A DNA stretch of 64,000 bases from Chamaecyparis obtusa. Taxonomy: Eukaryota > Streptophyta > Pinopsida > Cupressales > Cupressaceae. Both the position numbers and the translations under genes were made by a program. Within the stretch, counting starts at the first letter, position 1; every line of letters begins with the position of its first letter. This document shows, piece by piece, positions 47,500 through 57,857 of this stretch. Below the pieces are notes generated by a model that had not been told where the DNA came from, did no database searches, and saw only the letters and a program-made list of their open reading frames with translations. The stretch covers positions 1,922,501-1,986,500 of the forward strand of contig BSBK01003248.1 in NCBI GenBank assembly GCA_027943335.1, written 5' to 3'.

Positions 47500-48340
47500 C
47501 ATGTATACATTCAAAAGATCTATGTCCTTCTTCTCCACAATTATAACAAGTTCCTCATAAACTTCCTCTGCTATAACCACCTCGGTAGTTACTGCCTCTG
47601 CCTCTAGATGAACTTTCACCTTTCCACTCGGTCTTGCCTTTATCCAAATTTATCTTTTCAAGTTTAGATCTACCATTTTCACCATTAGATCTACCTCTTC
47701 CTCTAGGGAATCTACCACCTCTTCCTCTTTGTCTTTTCTCATGTCTCTTATTCAATTTCTCCTCAGCTTTCAATGCAAATTGATAAGCTTCTTCAATGTT
47801 CTCTAATTTGACCAAACTAATTTCCTCTTGTATGGAAACTCTCAAACCATTCAGGTATCTAGAAATTCTTTCCACATCATCTTCATCATGTCCAGATCTG
47901 ATATCTAATCTATAGAATTCCTCAGTATATTCCTTTACCAAGCTATCTTTCTATCTCAAACTTTGCATTCTCTAAACTAGGTTAATCTGATAATCACAAG
48001 GTAAGAACTTTCCTTTTAACTTATTCACCATTTTATTTCATACCTTGATTTTGTCTTTGCCTTTCCTCTTTCTATCTAGCTGTAGATGTTCCCACCATAA
48101 GGATGCATGACTTTTCAACTTTGTGCTTGCAATTTTCACTTTATTGTCTTCAGGAATGTTTTCATACTCAAAATATTTTTCCATCTCAATGATCCAATCA
48201 CCTTGTTCCACCTCAACTTCATCATCACTAACATCCTCAAGATGTCTACGTCTTCTTTGGGTTGTTTCAACAACTTCTAACCTAGCAACAATTTGTCTCA
48301 ACATGTCTGCCAATCTTGGATCCGCATCTCACCTCCCATG
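47500..48340 (-). pseudogene. gag: C2 gag
   Basis: 48313-48038 carries MLRQIVARLEVVE and WIIEMEKYFEYENIPEDNKVKIASTKLKSHASLWWEHL, the gag capsid core. 47941-47555, after a frameshift, has VKEYTEEFYRLDIRSGHDEDD, EEAYQFALKAEEKL and an Arg/Gly-rich stretch. The knuckle CYNCGEEGHRSFEC follows a single stop (about 47554-47510). Confidence 0.83.
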
Positions 48341-48469
48341 AACCATCTTGGAAATCCTTTGTAATTGTAGGCCAGATCATAATATACTACCCCACAATAA
48401 TTCAATTAGGGTTTCACAAGAAGGAACCTATGAACCTAGATTCGCAAACCTAGTTCTAGATCTCACCTC

Positions 48470-48481
48470 GCTTTGATACCA
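48470..48481 (-). promoter_or_regulatory. C2 primer-binding site
   Basis: TGGTATCAAAGC on the minus strand, two bases beyond the 5' LTR end (CTTTGCGTCA). It matches the initiator-Met tRNA 3' end apart from one base (AAAGC for AGAGC). Confidence 0.85.
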
Positions 48482-48483
48482 CC

Positions 48484-49149
48484 TGACGCAAAGGCAGGGT
48501 CAAGAGGGGCCAAACAATGGCACAACCTAATGATCCAGCCTACTCAACAACACACAGAAGCAAATAACAACACAATGAGAGAGAGAATGCCAGATCTTTC
48601 ATTAATTTTCATCAAATAGATTCATACATGCCAGGCTGTAAGGCCTTCCTAGTTATGGCCTGATATTACAATGAATTACAAAAGTCCTCAAACATGTGAG
48701 GATCTGTGAACAATCTCTAAACTAATATCTTATATCTTCTATCCAAAACTAACACCCTAAAAATTGACTAAACCACTACATTTATACAAGAGGCTACCGA
48801 ACTGAGTCAGCCTTCAGATCCATAATCAATGGAAGAAATGATCAGATCTAGGACCACATTCTTCCCAATGATTGATACCAGCATTAAATTCATGACCCAT
48901 AATCAATGCACAAGTCGGCCTCAATAGAAACTCAAAATAAACTACTTGATAAACAAGGATGACTAAGCAACAAACAAGCATCATCGAGTGCTAGTGAAAC
49001 AACCAATCGCCTAAGAGATAACTCACCATACTCGGTAACCAAAGGAAATTGACCAACTCGGTCAAAGAAGGAACCAAGCAATACAAAAAAACTTCAAAAT
49101 CTTTTTTGGTGACACAAGATTGCCAAGGACCCAAGATGCTCTTGCATCA
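48484..49149 (-). repeat. C2 5' LTR (666 bp)
   Basis: TGACGCAAAGG...CTTGCATCA; counterpart of 43320-43995. The PMD gene resumes on its right. Confidence 0.9.
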
Positions 49150-49259
49150 TATGCAAAAACTAAGTAAAGAGGAGCTCTCTAAACAATAGAAACTGTAGCA
49201 CAATACAAAGTGAAATAGTAGGTAGCCCTCTATCCCTGGTGAGTGGTGGTGTGCACATA

Positions 49260-49430
49260 TCTATCCCACTCAGTCCTCAGTTGCGCTAGCTATGTATCTC
49301 TATGTGCTCTCAACTGTGCTAGCTATGCATCTCTATCTTCCCTCAACTGACCTATCTGTGTATCCCTCTCTAACCCGAGCTAGGTCAATTGTGCATCTCT
49401 CTCTACTAACTACACTCTAAGGGTAGCCAT
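49260..49430 (-). repeat. Approximately 33-bp tandem repeats coding for the PMD protein's coiled coil
   Basis: Degenerate units around TGTGCTAGCTATGCATCTCTAT on the + strand. In the gene's own frame each unit reads D-x-Q-L-A-Q-L-R, with several Q codons now TAG. The heptad-like leucine spacing suggests a coiled coil. Confidence 0.65.
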
Positions 49431-51040
49431 CTCCAATCTCAACATAGGCCGCTCCTGCTCACATTGCAATAGCCTGTCTCCATCACCACCTACAGGAGGA
49501 TCCTGGGGTTGCTGCTGTTGCTATTGATCCTGATCCCCTCCTCTTGCAGCCCTCTGTGCATGCCCATCTCTATGCAGTAAAGGCCTTGTATCCCTCCAAG
49601 GAGGAGTGACCCATAATCTCTACTACCTCTGCTGACTAGACACCCCCCCAGAGGCCCACCGTCTGCTACTCTCTCCACCTCCATCCCCACCCCTACCATC
49701 TCCTCCATATCCTCCACCTCTGCCTCCACCTCCATGGGATCCATCTCTCCCTCCATCTCACCATTTGTCTTTGCCTCTCCCCCTATCACCACCTTGAGAA
49801 GCTCAGCCACAACCACCACCATCATCCTCAGGATCATAGTCTAGTGTGTCCTCAATATGAAGGATGGCCTCCTCAGGAGTAGTCAATCTAGGGTATGGAT
49901 GTAAAAGATAATGAGAATGGTAATCATCTTTCACCCCAGCATCACATACACCTACCTATATGTCCTAATCTATGCACACCATCCGGGAGATCTTCTGCAC
50001 GATAGTCTCATATACCAATCTAGCTCCCCACTGGGACTCCTCACTCCAGATCTATGCATATATACATGTCTCATGAGACATACCATGAACTTGGCCATAC
50101 TACCGACATACATGTGTGATAAGGAACCTCTCAACAATGTAACGGGTCCTCCCTACTAGGTACCTACTCTGGAAGAAATATGGCATCTGCCTTGCATCTG
50201 ATGGCCAAGCCTCACAGTCTACATAGGGGTGCCATACAACATTTGTCACATCATCTAGGACATGATGCCAATACTCCAACTTACCCAGATGGAGCTGTTT
50301 TATCAAACCAAAATACATAAAAATATACGGCAGTTTAGCATTGCGGTGCCTATCCACTATGGGCCATGTAACAAGGATATGCTCCCACGCCCAGACCTAC
50401 AAAATAAGTATACCAACAGTCATGGACTATGAGTGCTGGTACACAATCTCATGAAGCTCATGATACATGTGAGCAAGGATACAACTATCCTGTGCATATC
50501 TACTAGGGGACTGGATCATCTGACTGATCACTCTAGACCAGCCACACATGAAGCCATGCTGACCCCAATCAGGGATCAATAGACCACCTATCAAACCATC
50601 TAAATACATAGGAAGAGGGACATAATTGGTGACCATGTGGTCCCAACTTAGATATCGACCCATGATGGTGTCGTCCTGGAACAATCTCCTGGTGTCTGCA
50701 ATCATCACTAGCCCGGATGCCTCATACTCTATCTTGATGCCCATCACATAAACATGAAGAATCTACCACATGTCCTCTGGTGTGACAATCATCTCACCCA
50801 TGGGTAAATGAAAGGTGTTATGCTTGAAGTGCCACCTCTCCGCCAGTGTTGTTAGTAGACTGTGATTTACCCAAATGTCAAGTAAATTCACCATACTCCA
50901 CACACCGCAACGTAAGACCACATGTTGATCAGTAGGACTCAGCTAATCATGTAAAGCTAGGACCTGGACAGGCCTAGGGGATCTAAAGGATACAACATCA
51001 AAATTAGTTTGCACAACATAAAATAGGGGCACTATGTTAG

Positions 51041-52101
51041 CATTAGACAAAAATAGTTGGCCAAAAAATTGCTAAAAAGTTCAACAAGACAAGTCCAATT
51101 GGCTCAAAAATCAAGAAAACCAAAAATGATCCAGAAATCCTAGACGTGACACAAGAAATCTGGGGTGTGATCCTAAAATTGGATGTGAGTCAAGAAATCC
51201 TGGAAGTGACTCGGGAAATTCGGGAGGCGATTTGGTATACCAAATGCGACTCTGTAACTAAAAAAGGTAAAAAAGTTTGAAATTTGTTTGAATTTACAGA
51301 ATGCGACCCAGAGGGGTGCAATCCAGGAAATTTGAGATGTGGTCCAGAATATAGGATACGACACAAGTTGGATCGGATGCGATCTCACATCTAGGATGCG
51401 ATTGAAAAAGAAACTAGCTATAAAAAGCTTAAAATGTATGAAAATTCAAATTTTTCAAATTGACAGGGTACGTTAGCGAGTACTCACAGGTGTTGTGTAG
51501 TGTCACGGTAGGTCATGTCACCTCATCATCTAAAAATGATGCTTCTATGTTGGGAACACCATTGTCGCTTAGAGCTCCGTGAAAATCAAAGGGTAAAAAA
51601 ATGAAAATGAATAGTAAAAATAGACCTTTTGACCTATTTAAGCCTCTCGGGAGCCTCAGAACCCTAAGGAACATTAATGCTAAGACATCACATATGCTTA
51701 ATATCAAGACCAAAATTGAAATAGCTAATTCTTGCCACTTAAATACAGTAAGTACATAGTTATAATGCAAAGTCAACTTTCAGAATGCAGAAGTCAAACA
51801 TAGTCAAATTGCAGTCAAATATAGGCAAAATGAGCAAAAAAGATATCGTGAGGAAAGAAAATCAGTTCAGTGATATTTTTACTAGATTTAATGGTCAACC
51901 AAAGTCAAACTTCAGTCAAACACCATTAAATAGAGCTGCACAAAGCACAATTAATGCATAGAAAGCTTGCCAGAAGCTATAAAAGTAATTTTCTCACTCA
52001 CGCATCAAGTTTTTATGGCAAGATATTGCTTAAACATAAGTCAAACTTGGTAAACTCTCTCAAATTATTGGTCAAACTTGGTCAAAATAGTGTTTCATTA
52101 A
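51041..52101 (-). promoter_or_regulatory. Upstream region of the antisense PMD gene, with inverted-orientation GGATCGCATCC repeats
   Basis: Minus-strand units such as GATCGCATCCGATCC (51371-51385), TCGCATCCTAG, GTCGCATTCTG and GTCGCATTTGG lie between 51128 and 51412, i.e. in the presumed leader of the PMD transcript. The same motif family occurs in sense orientation in the E2 leader. 51420-52101 is AT-rich with no recognisable gene; a promoter is likely but not identified. Confidence 0.5.
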
Positions 52102-52551
52102 TGTTAGGATTAACAAGGCAGAAATAACAATTATGTGCAAATATAACTAATATCAGAAAATAATAAACCACACAAAATAGAACACAAGACACACAGATTT
52201 AACATGGTTCACCCAATCCCTGGGCTACATCCACCAACAGCAAGTCCAATATTATTATTATCTAGTGATTACAACCTGATTACAATCCGTAATCCCTTAC
52301 AGCCCAATTCTGCCACAAGTACTAAAATCATACATCATGAAAATCCCTAACCCTAAGCCATATTATATAATATTTTCCCGCTTTAGGGTTAGAATGAGTT
52401 ATAAGTAGTCGGCCCAAATAACCAAAAAAGTAGTCAGCCTTAAAAAAAAATTCCTCGGGGGCTGCGCCCCTGAACCCCGGCGAGGTCGGGAGGAAAAGTG
52501 TACAGTACTTTCCTAGATAGTACTTTCCTAATTAGTCACCACAAGCTAACA
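52102..52551 (-). repeat. Copia-2 3' LTR (450 bp)
   Basis: TGTTAGGATTAAC...AGCTAACA on the + strand. It contains about 25 extra bases (CGGGGGCTGCGCCCCTGAACC at about 52457) absent from the other LTR. Inverted telomere-like words CCCTAACCCTAA (52345-52356) and TTAGGGTTAG flank an ATTATATAATATT box. Confidence 0.92.
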
Positions 52552-52564
52552 ATCTCCCACTTGG
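52552..52564 (-). promoter_or_regulatory. Copia-2 polypurine tract
   Basis: Minus strand AAGTGGGAGAT directly before the 3' LTR (TGTTAGCTTG). A standard copia arrangement. Confidence 0.88.
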
Positions 52565-52693
52565 TGACTGATCAGTATCCACACTATACTAAAAAACCTC
52601 CCACTTGGAGACTGATCCTGTAGCAATACCGCTACCCACATGAGGCTCCCACTGAATTGAACCACCTTGGACTCAGCTGTTCCTTTATTTTGT

Positions 52694-55600
52694 TCAGTCT
52701 AGAAGACCAACTGAAGCTGAACATGAGTTCAAATTCTCCCTTGTTACTACCTTTGTAAACATATCTGCTGGATTATCATCAGTATGAATCTTTTCCAGCC
52801 TTAACTGTCCATCATCCAAAATTGATCGAATGAAATGGTACCGCAACTGTATGTGTTTTGTCTTTGAGTGCAAAGCAGAATTCTTTGCAAGATGAATGGC
52901 ACTTTGCCTATCTGTATGTAGAAAATTATCCTTTTGTGGATGTCCCAATTCTTCCATGAAGAATTGAAGCCATATCATCTCCTTGGCTGCCTCTGTAGCA
53001 GCAACATACTCTGCCTCTGTAGTGGATAAAGCAACCACCTTTTGTAGTCGATAAATCCAACTCACTGCTGTCCCACCAACAGTAAATATATAACCTGTAG
53101 TACTCTGCCTGCTATCTATATCTCCTGCCAAATCTGAGTCAACATAGCCTTGTACAATAGTAGTAGAACCCCCAAAGTGTAAACACTTATTGGATGTGCC
53201 TCTCAAATATCTGAGAATCCATTTGACTGCATTCCAATGCTCAAGACCAGGGTTACTCATATAACGGCTAACGACTCCCACTGCGTGTGCAATATCTGGC
53301 CTAGTACATACCATAGCATACATTAAGCTCCCTACAGCTGAAGCATAAGGTACCTTAGACATTTTAGTCTCTTCTTCTGGTGTCTTGGGACACATATCCT
53401 TAGTCAATTTCAAATGACCAGGCAAAGGTGTGCTGACAGCTTTGGCATTTTCCATAGAGAAACGTTGCAACACCTTCTCAATATAATCAGCCTGAGATAG
53501 AGACAATTTCCTATTTTTCCTATCTCTACAAATTTTCATACCAAGGATTTGTTTTGCTGCCCCCAAATCCTTCATAGCAAAAGATTTTGCTAACTGTTGT
53601 TTCAACCCCTTAATGTGATCCATGTTAGACCCAGCTACAAGCATATCATCAACATATAAACATAAAATAATGTAGTTGTCATCATCCAACCTCTTAAAAT
53701 AAACACAATGGTCAGAATGACACCGACTATATCCATGCCCATTCATAAAAGTGTCAAATTTAATATACCATTGCCGAGGTGCTTGCTTCAAGCCATATAA
53801 ACTTTTCTGCAATTTGCACACCAAATTCTCCTTACCCTTGACCTCAAATCCTTGTGGCTGAACCATATATATTTCTTCATCCAAATCACCATGAAGAAAG
53901 GTTGTTTTAACATCAAGCTGCTCTAAATGCAAATCTTCAATAGCCACAATACTTAAAACAGTATGAATAGACGTCATTTTAACAACTGGAGAAAATATCT
54001 CATCAAAATCAATACCATGTTTCTGTGCAAATCCTTTTATGACTAATCTAGCTTTAAATCTTTTCGTACCTCCATCCTCTTCTTTGATCCTGTAAACCCA
54101 TTTATTCTGTAAAGCCCTTTTACCTACAGGTAACTTACATAAATCCCATGTCTGATTTTTCAGCAAAGAGTCCATTTCATCTATCATTGCAGACTCCCAC
54201 TGAAGCTTTGTATCCACCTGCATAGCTTCATTATAACATTCAGGTTCACCAGCATCTGTTAACAGAATAGAATACAAAGATGGAGAAAATCTTTCTGGAG
54301 GTCTACTTAGCCTTGTTGACCGTCTAACACTCACTAGGGTGTGTGGTATTTGTTGTTGCTGTTGTTGCGGAGCATAAGGAACTACTGGAACATGAACTTG
54401 TGGAGTATCATCCAGTACTACATAGTCATTTTCTTTCTTCTCATGCTGCAGCAACAGATCTTTGTACAATACTTTCTCATTGAATATGACATCCCTGCTT
54501 CTTACAATTTTATGATTGTCAAAATCCCAAAGCATATAACCAAATTCATCAATGCCATACCCAACAAATACACATTTCTTTGACTTAGCTTCCAGCTTGG
54601 TTCTATTTTCAGAATCTATAAGTGCAAAAGCTTCACAACCAAAGGTTTTGAGAAAAGAATAACTCACCTTCTTAACACTCCATGCTTCCTCTGGAATACC
54701 ACAGTCCAAAGGAGTAGAGGGGCCTCTATTGATTAAATAAATAGCAGTTTTCACTGCCTCTGCCCACATATTTTTGGGTAGCCTAGCATGCAACCTCATA
54801 CTCCTTACACGCTCCATTATTGTCCTGTTCATGCGTTCAGCCACTCCATTTTCTTGTGGAGTCCTTGGTATAGTTTTTTGCCTACGAATACCATTAGACG
54901 AACAATATTCTTCAAATTCTGTGCTACAATACCCACCACCATTATCAAATCTGAGACATTTTAACTTTTTACCAGTCTCATTCTCAACCAAGCATTTCCA
55001 TTTCTTAAAAGTTTGAAATACATCAGATTTTTGTCTAAGGAAATAAATCCATACTTTTCTTGTTGCATCATCTATAAATGTAACATAATACAGAGAGCCA
55101 CCAAGGGAAGATACCTGAGCCGGTCCCCATACATCTGTATGCACAAGCTCTAATCTCTCATTTTTCTTTTCCTTCCCACTCTTCACAAAACTAACTCTCT
55201 TTTGTTTTCCATAAACACAACTTTCACAGAAATCCATATTGACACATTTCAGACCAGGTAAAACTTTCTTTGAATGAAGTAATTTCATACCTTTTTCACT
55301 CATGTGCCTGAGTCTGTTGTGCCACAGTGCTGTGTCAGAATCTACAGCAACAGTTTGATGTTCTTCCTGCTCAACTGCAGCCACTATTCTTGAACATTCA
55401 TTATCTTCTGAAACAATTAAAGTAGAAGGAATAGTATGACCTGTACAAAGATATAAGGTGCCTACTTTCACACCTTTTGCTACTACTAAGGAACCTTTTG
55501 AAACCTTCCAATTTTTATCATTAAAAGTAACTGTACAACCCTCATCACCCAGTTGCCCTACTGAAATTAAATTCCTACTCAGCCTTGGAACATATCTTAC

Positions 55601-56650
55601 CTCTTGTAGTAGCCAATGATTCCCATTCTGCAACTTAATCTTAATTTTTCCCTTTCCAACAATCTGACAGGGTTCATTATCTCCCAAATAAACTAGCCCA
55701 AAATCCCCTTGGACATAATCAACAAAATAACTTCTATGGGGTGTAGCATGAAATGAAGCCCCAGAATCTAAAACCCATGAATCATCAATACTTTCTAAGG
55801 ACAAGAGCAAAGCATCCTCCTCGGATTTGTTACTTACCACATTTGCCTCCTTGTTTTCATCATTTTTGTCTCCTTGATCTTTCTTCTGAGACCAACAATC
55901 TTTCTTCTTATGACCTTGTTTTCCACAGTACCAGCAATCATTTGGCCCTTTAGATTCGGACCTCTTTCCCTTTGATTTTCCTCTTGATTTCCCATGATTT
56001 CCAGAGTTGTTTCCTCTATCTCTTATTCTGCCTCTGCTTTCTGTGTTCAATACACTACCTAATGTGGATGCCCCTGAGCTTTTCCTATGAATTTCCTCAC
56101 TCAATATAACACCAATAACATCATCATACTTTAGGGTATTAGAACCAGAAACAGAATTACTAACAGCCATTACCAAGCCATTCCAGCTTTTTGGCAAAGA
56201 ACACAAAATCAAGAGAGCCCTAACCTCTTCATCAAAAGTAATTTTAACTGAGGTTAATTGACTTGTAACTGTATTAAACTCATTCAAATGATCAGTAACT
56301 GATCCACCTTCTACCATTTTCATATTAAATAAACGCTTCATAAGAAATACCTTGTTTGAAGCTGAAGGCTTTTCATACAACTTCGCTAGGGTTTCCATCA
56401 GATCTTTAGCTGTCTTTGCTTCAGTAATATTGAATGCCACCGATTGTGCCAAGCATAGACGAATACTCCCCAGTGCCTTCCTATCCAAAATATCTCAATC
56501 CTCCTGAGACATTGATTGCTCTTTCTTGGCTACTCCCTCTAATGGCCGCCATAGATCCTTCTGATAGAGATAATCCTCCATTTGCATCTTCCATAACTGG
56601 AAGTTCTGCCCATTAAACTTATCAACCTTCAGCCTACCCTCATCTGCCAT
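52694..56650 (-). pseudogene. gag-pol: Copia-2 gag-pol polyprotein, one internal stop
   Basis: From an ATG at 56650-56648 (MADEGRLKVDKFNGQNFQLW), the frame runs 1318 codons to a stop at 52694, broken only by TGA at codon 52, where the reading EDxDILDRKALG suggests TGG was lost. Numbering from the ATG: gag 1-220; zinc knuckle CWYCGKQGHKKKDC near 240; protease DSGASFHAT near 293; pre-integrase LWHNRLRHMSEKG near 440, then CESCVYGK; integrase with HTDVWGP, RFDNGGGYCSTEF and QENGVAERMNR (all three acidic residues present); RT with VKTTFLHGDLDEEIYM, SLYGLKQAPRQWY and the catalytic LYVDDML; RNase H to the end (VDSDLAGDIDSRQSTTGY, STTEAEYVAATEA). A single suppressible or revertible stop leaves most of pol open. 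Confidence 0.93.
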
Positions 56651-56734
56651 TTCTCCCACTTAACCGAGAGACTCTCCCACTAACTCATGAGACCTGCTTC
56701 AGAGAATAGATGAAAGAACGAATGAAATAACCTC

Positions 56735-56746
56735 GCTCTGATACCA
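56735..56746 (-). promoter_or_regulatory. Copia-2 primer-binding site
   Basis: TGGTATCAGAGC on the minus strand, two bases inside the 5' LTR end (TCCTAACA). Complementary to initiator-Met tRNA. The polyprotein ATG follows 85 bases further on. Confidence 0.93.
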
Positions 56747-56748
56747 CT

Positions 56749-57174
56749 TGTTAGGATTAACAAGGCAAAAATAACAATTATGTGCAAATATAACTAATAT
56801 CAAAAAATAATAAACCACACAGAATAGAACACAAGACACACAGATTTAACATGGTTCACCCAATCCCTAGGCTACATCCACCAACAGCGAGTCCAATATT
56901 ATTATTATCCAGTGATTACAACCTGATTACAATCCGTAATCCCTTACAGCCCAATTTTGCCACAAGTACTAAAATCATACATCATGAAAATCCCTAACCC
57001 TAAGCCATATTATATAATATTTTCCCGCTTTAGGGTTAGAATGAGTTATAAGTAGTCGGCCCAAATAACCAAAAAAGTAGTCGGCCTCAAAAAAAATTTC
57101 TGGCGAGGTCGGGAAGAAAAGTGTACAGTACTTTCCTGGATAGTACTTTCCTGATTAGTCACCACAAGCTAACA
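56749..57174 (-). repeat. Copia-2 5' LTR (426 bp)
   Basis: Counterpart of 52102-52551 without the GC-rich 25-base segment. CCCTAACCCTAA at 56992-57003 and TTTAGGGTTAG at 57029-57039 surround TATTATATAATATT, a plausible TATA box for transcription leftward. Confidence 0.92.
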
Positions 57175-57857
57175 GTTAACACTAAAATATCTAAATGGCT
57201 TGATAACACTTCCCAATCAATTTACACTTGATCCAGTATCATTTTAATCACCGCAATTCTTTCTACGTGCTTGAATACCATGATTCTATTTGAATTCATT
57301 CTGATTTCAGTCCCCAGGGGGCATGATAATACCATTCTTTGAATCAATTTCTTCAACACAAGGGGCATGACAATTTTCTTCAATCAAGTTGAGACTATTA
57401 ATCTTTACAACATTAATCACTTTCATCGCTTCAAATCAAATTGATTATTTGTTAGCATGATTAGTTACTACAAACCAAATTCAACTAAAATTTCTTTTCA
57501 AAATCTCTTATCGGTTTTCATTTGATCAAGCTCAGAATCGGTATGATCAATTCTTGTTCAATCAAGTTCAGAATTGATGACTTTCAAATCAAGTAGGATT
57601 TCGTTCGATCAAGCTCAGAATTCTCAAATTCAAATTAGTTCTCGTTACTGCTCTCTAAATCTTTAAGAGTGGGGTCACTGCTCTCTAAATCTCCTTAAAA
57701 TCGGAGTGGTCCTCACTGCTCTCTAAATAACTTGAGTTTAGAGTAGTTCTCACTGCTCTCTAAAATCTCTTGAATCAATCAATCCGCTGAATCATGCTAA
57801 ATCAGATTTTTCTTTGAATCCCTGTGTTGTTCGCAAAGTAATTCAAAGAGGGGCAAA
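57175..57857 (+). other. E2 3' UTR end with hairpin repeats and PPT
   Basis: GATCAAG(C/T)TCAGAAT occurs three times (about 57526, 57570, 57607), then ACTGCTCTCTAAA four times (about 57650, 57679, 57715, 57752) at about 30-37 base spacing. Several of these units can fold (CTCTAAAT...AGTTTAGAG). CCAGGGGGCATG (57316) has a counterpart in E1 (GAGGGGGCATG, 61683). It ends with the PPT CAAAGAGGGGCAAA at 57844-57857. Confidence 0.6.

Larger units (their letters stand above)
43320..49149 (-). mobile_element. C2: Ty3/gypsy chromovirus inserted in the PMD gene (reverse orientation)
   Basis: LTRs 43320-43995 and 48484-49149 enclose a full set of minus-strand domains: gag, knuckle, protease, RT, RNase H, integrase, chromodomain. 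A PBS complementary to initiator tRNA lies against the right LTR. No convincing TSD: the flanking 5-mers are TGTGA and TATGC. More degraded than C1: integrase is mutated at two of three catalytic positions. Different LTR family from C1, though both have GATGCTC-T-CATCA at their right ends and the same GACACCT junction. Confidence 0.92.
43212..51040 (-). pseudogene. Antisense gene with plant mobile domain (PMD), inside E2, split by C2
   Basis: Read on the minus strand from about 51030 in one frame: LLTTLAERWHFKHNTFHLPMGEM, WDHMVTNYVPLPMYLDGL, CILAHMYHELHEIVYQHS and VWAWEHILVTWPIVDRHRN are the core motifs of PMD, the plant mobile domain known from MAIN-like host proteins and from transposons. 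A Gly/Arg-rich and Gln-rich stretch follows, then a repeated coiled-coil segment (LAQLRAHRDT, LAQLRTE; about 49260-49430), and, beyond the C2 insertion, a tail MPPPPPPPPGRADAPPPD ending at 43212. Stops are mostly TAG from CAG. The orientation is opposite to E2. Extra ORFs, some antisense, between integrase and 3' LTR are established for plant Tat elements. The start is not certain. Confidence 0.7.
52102..57174 (-). mobile_element. Copia-2: nearly intact Ty1/copia retrotransposon inserted in E2 (reverse)
   Basis: LTRs 52102-52551 and 56749-57174, PBS and PPT in place, one polyprotein interrupted by a single TGA. TSD ATTAA (52097-52101) / GTTAA (57175-57179), one mismatch. The LTRs differ by about 13 substitutions by hand alignment, all transitions, plus one indel of about 25 bases, so the insertion is the youngest readable event here. 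Tork-like copia by polyprotein style (KPSASNKV, RLFNMKM). Confidence 0.95.

Noticed and set aside
43212..51040. PMD gene as a separate Mutator-like transposon inserted in E2
   Set aside because: No terminal inverted repeats or 9-bp duplications seen at the edges, and E2-type leader repeats flank its 5' side. Kept as part of E2, though not proven.
56992..57039. Interstitial telomere repeat
   Set aside because: Only two TTTAGGG-type units on each side, both inside an LTR and present in both LTRs; a promoter motif is a better explanation.
57526..57780. Regularly spaced short repeats that could suggest a CRISPR-like array
   Set aside because: The repeats are imperfect, the spacers are related to one another, and the context is the 3' UTR of a plant retrotransposon.
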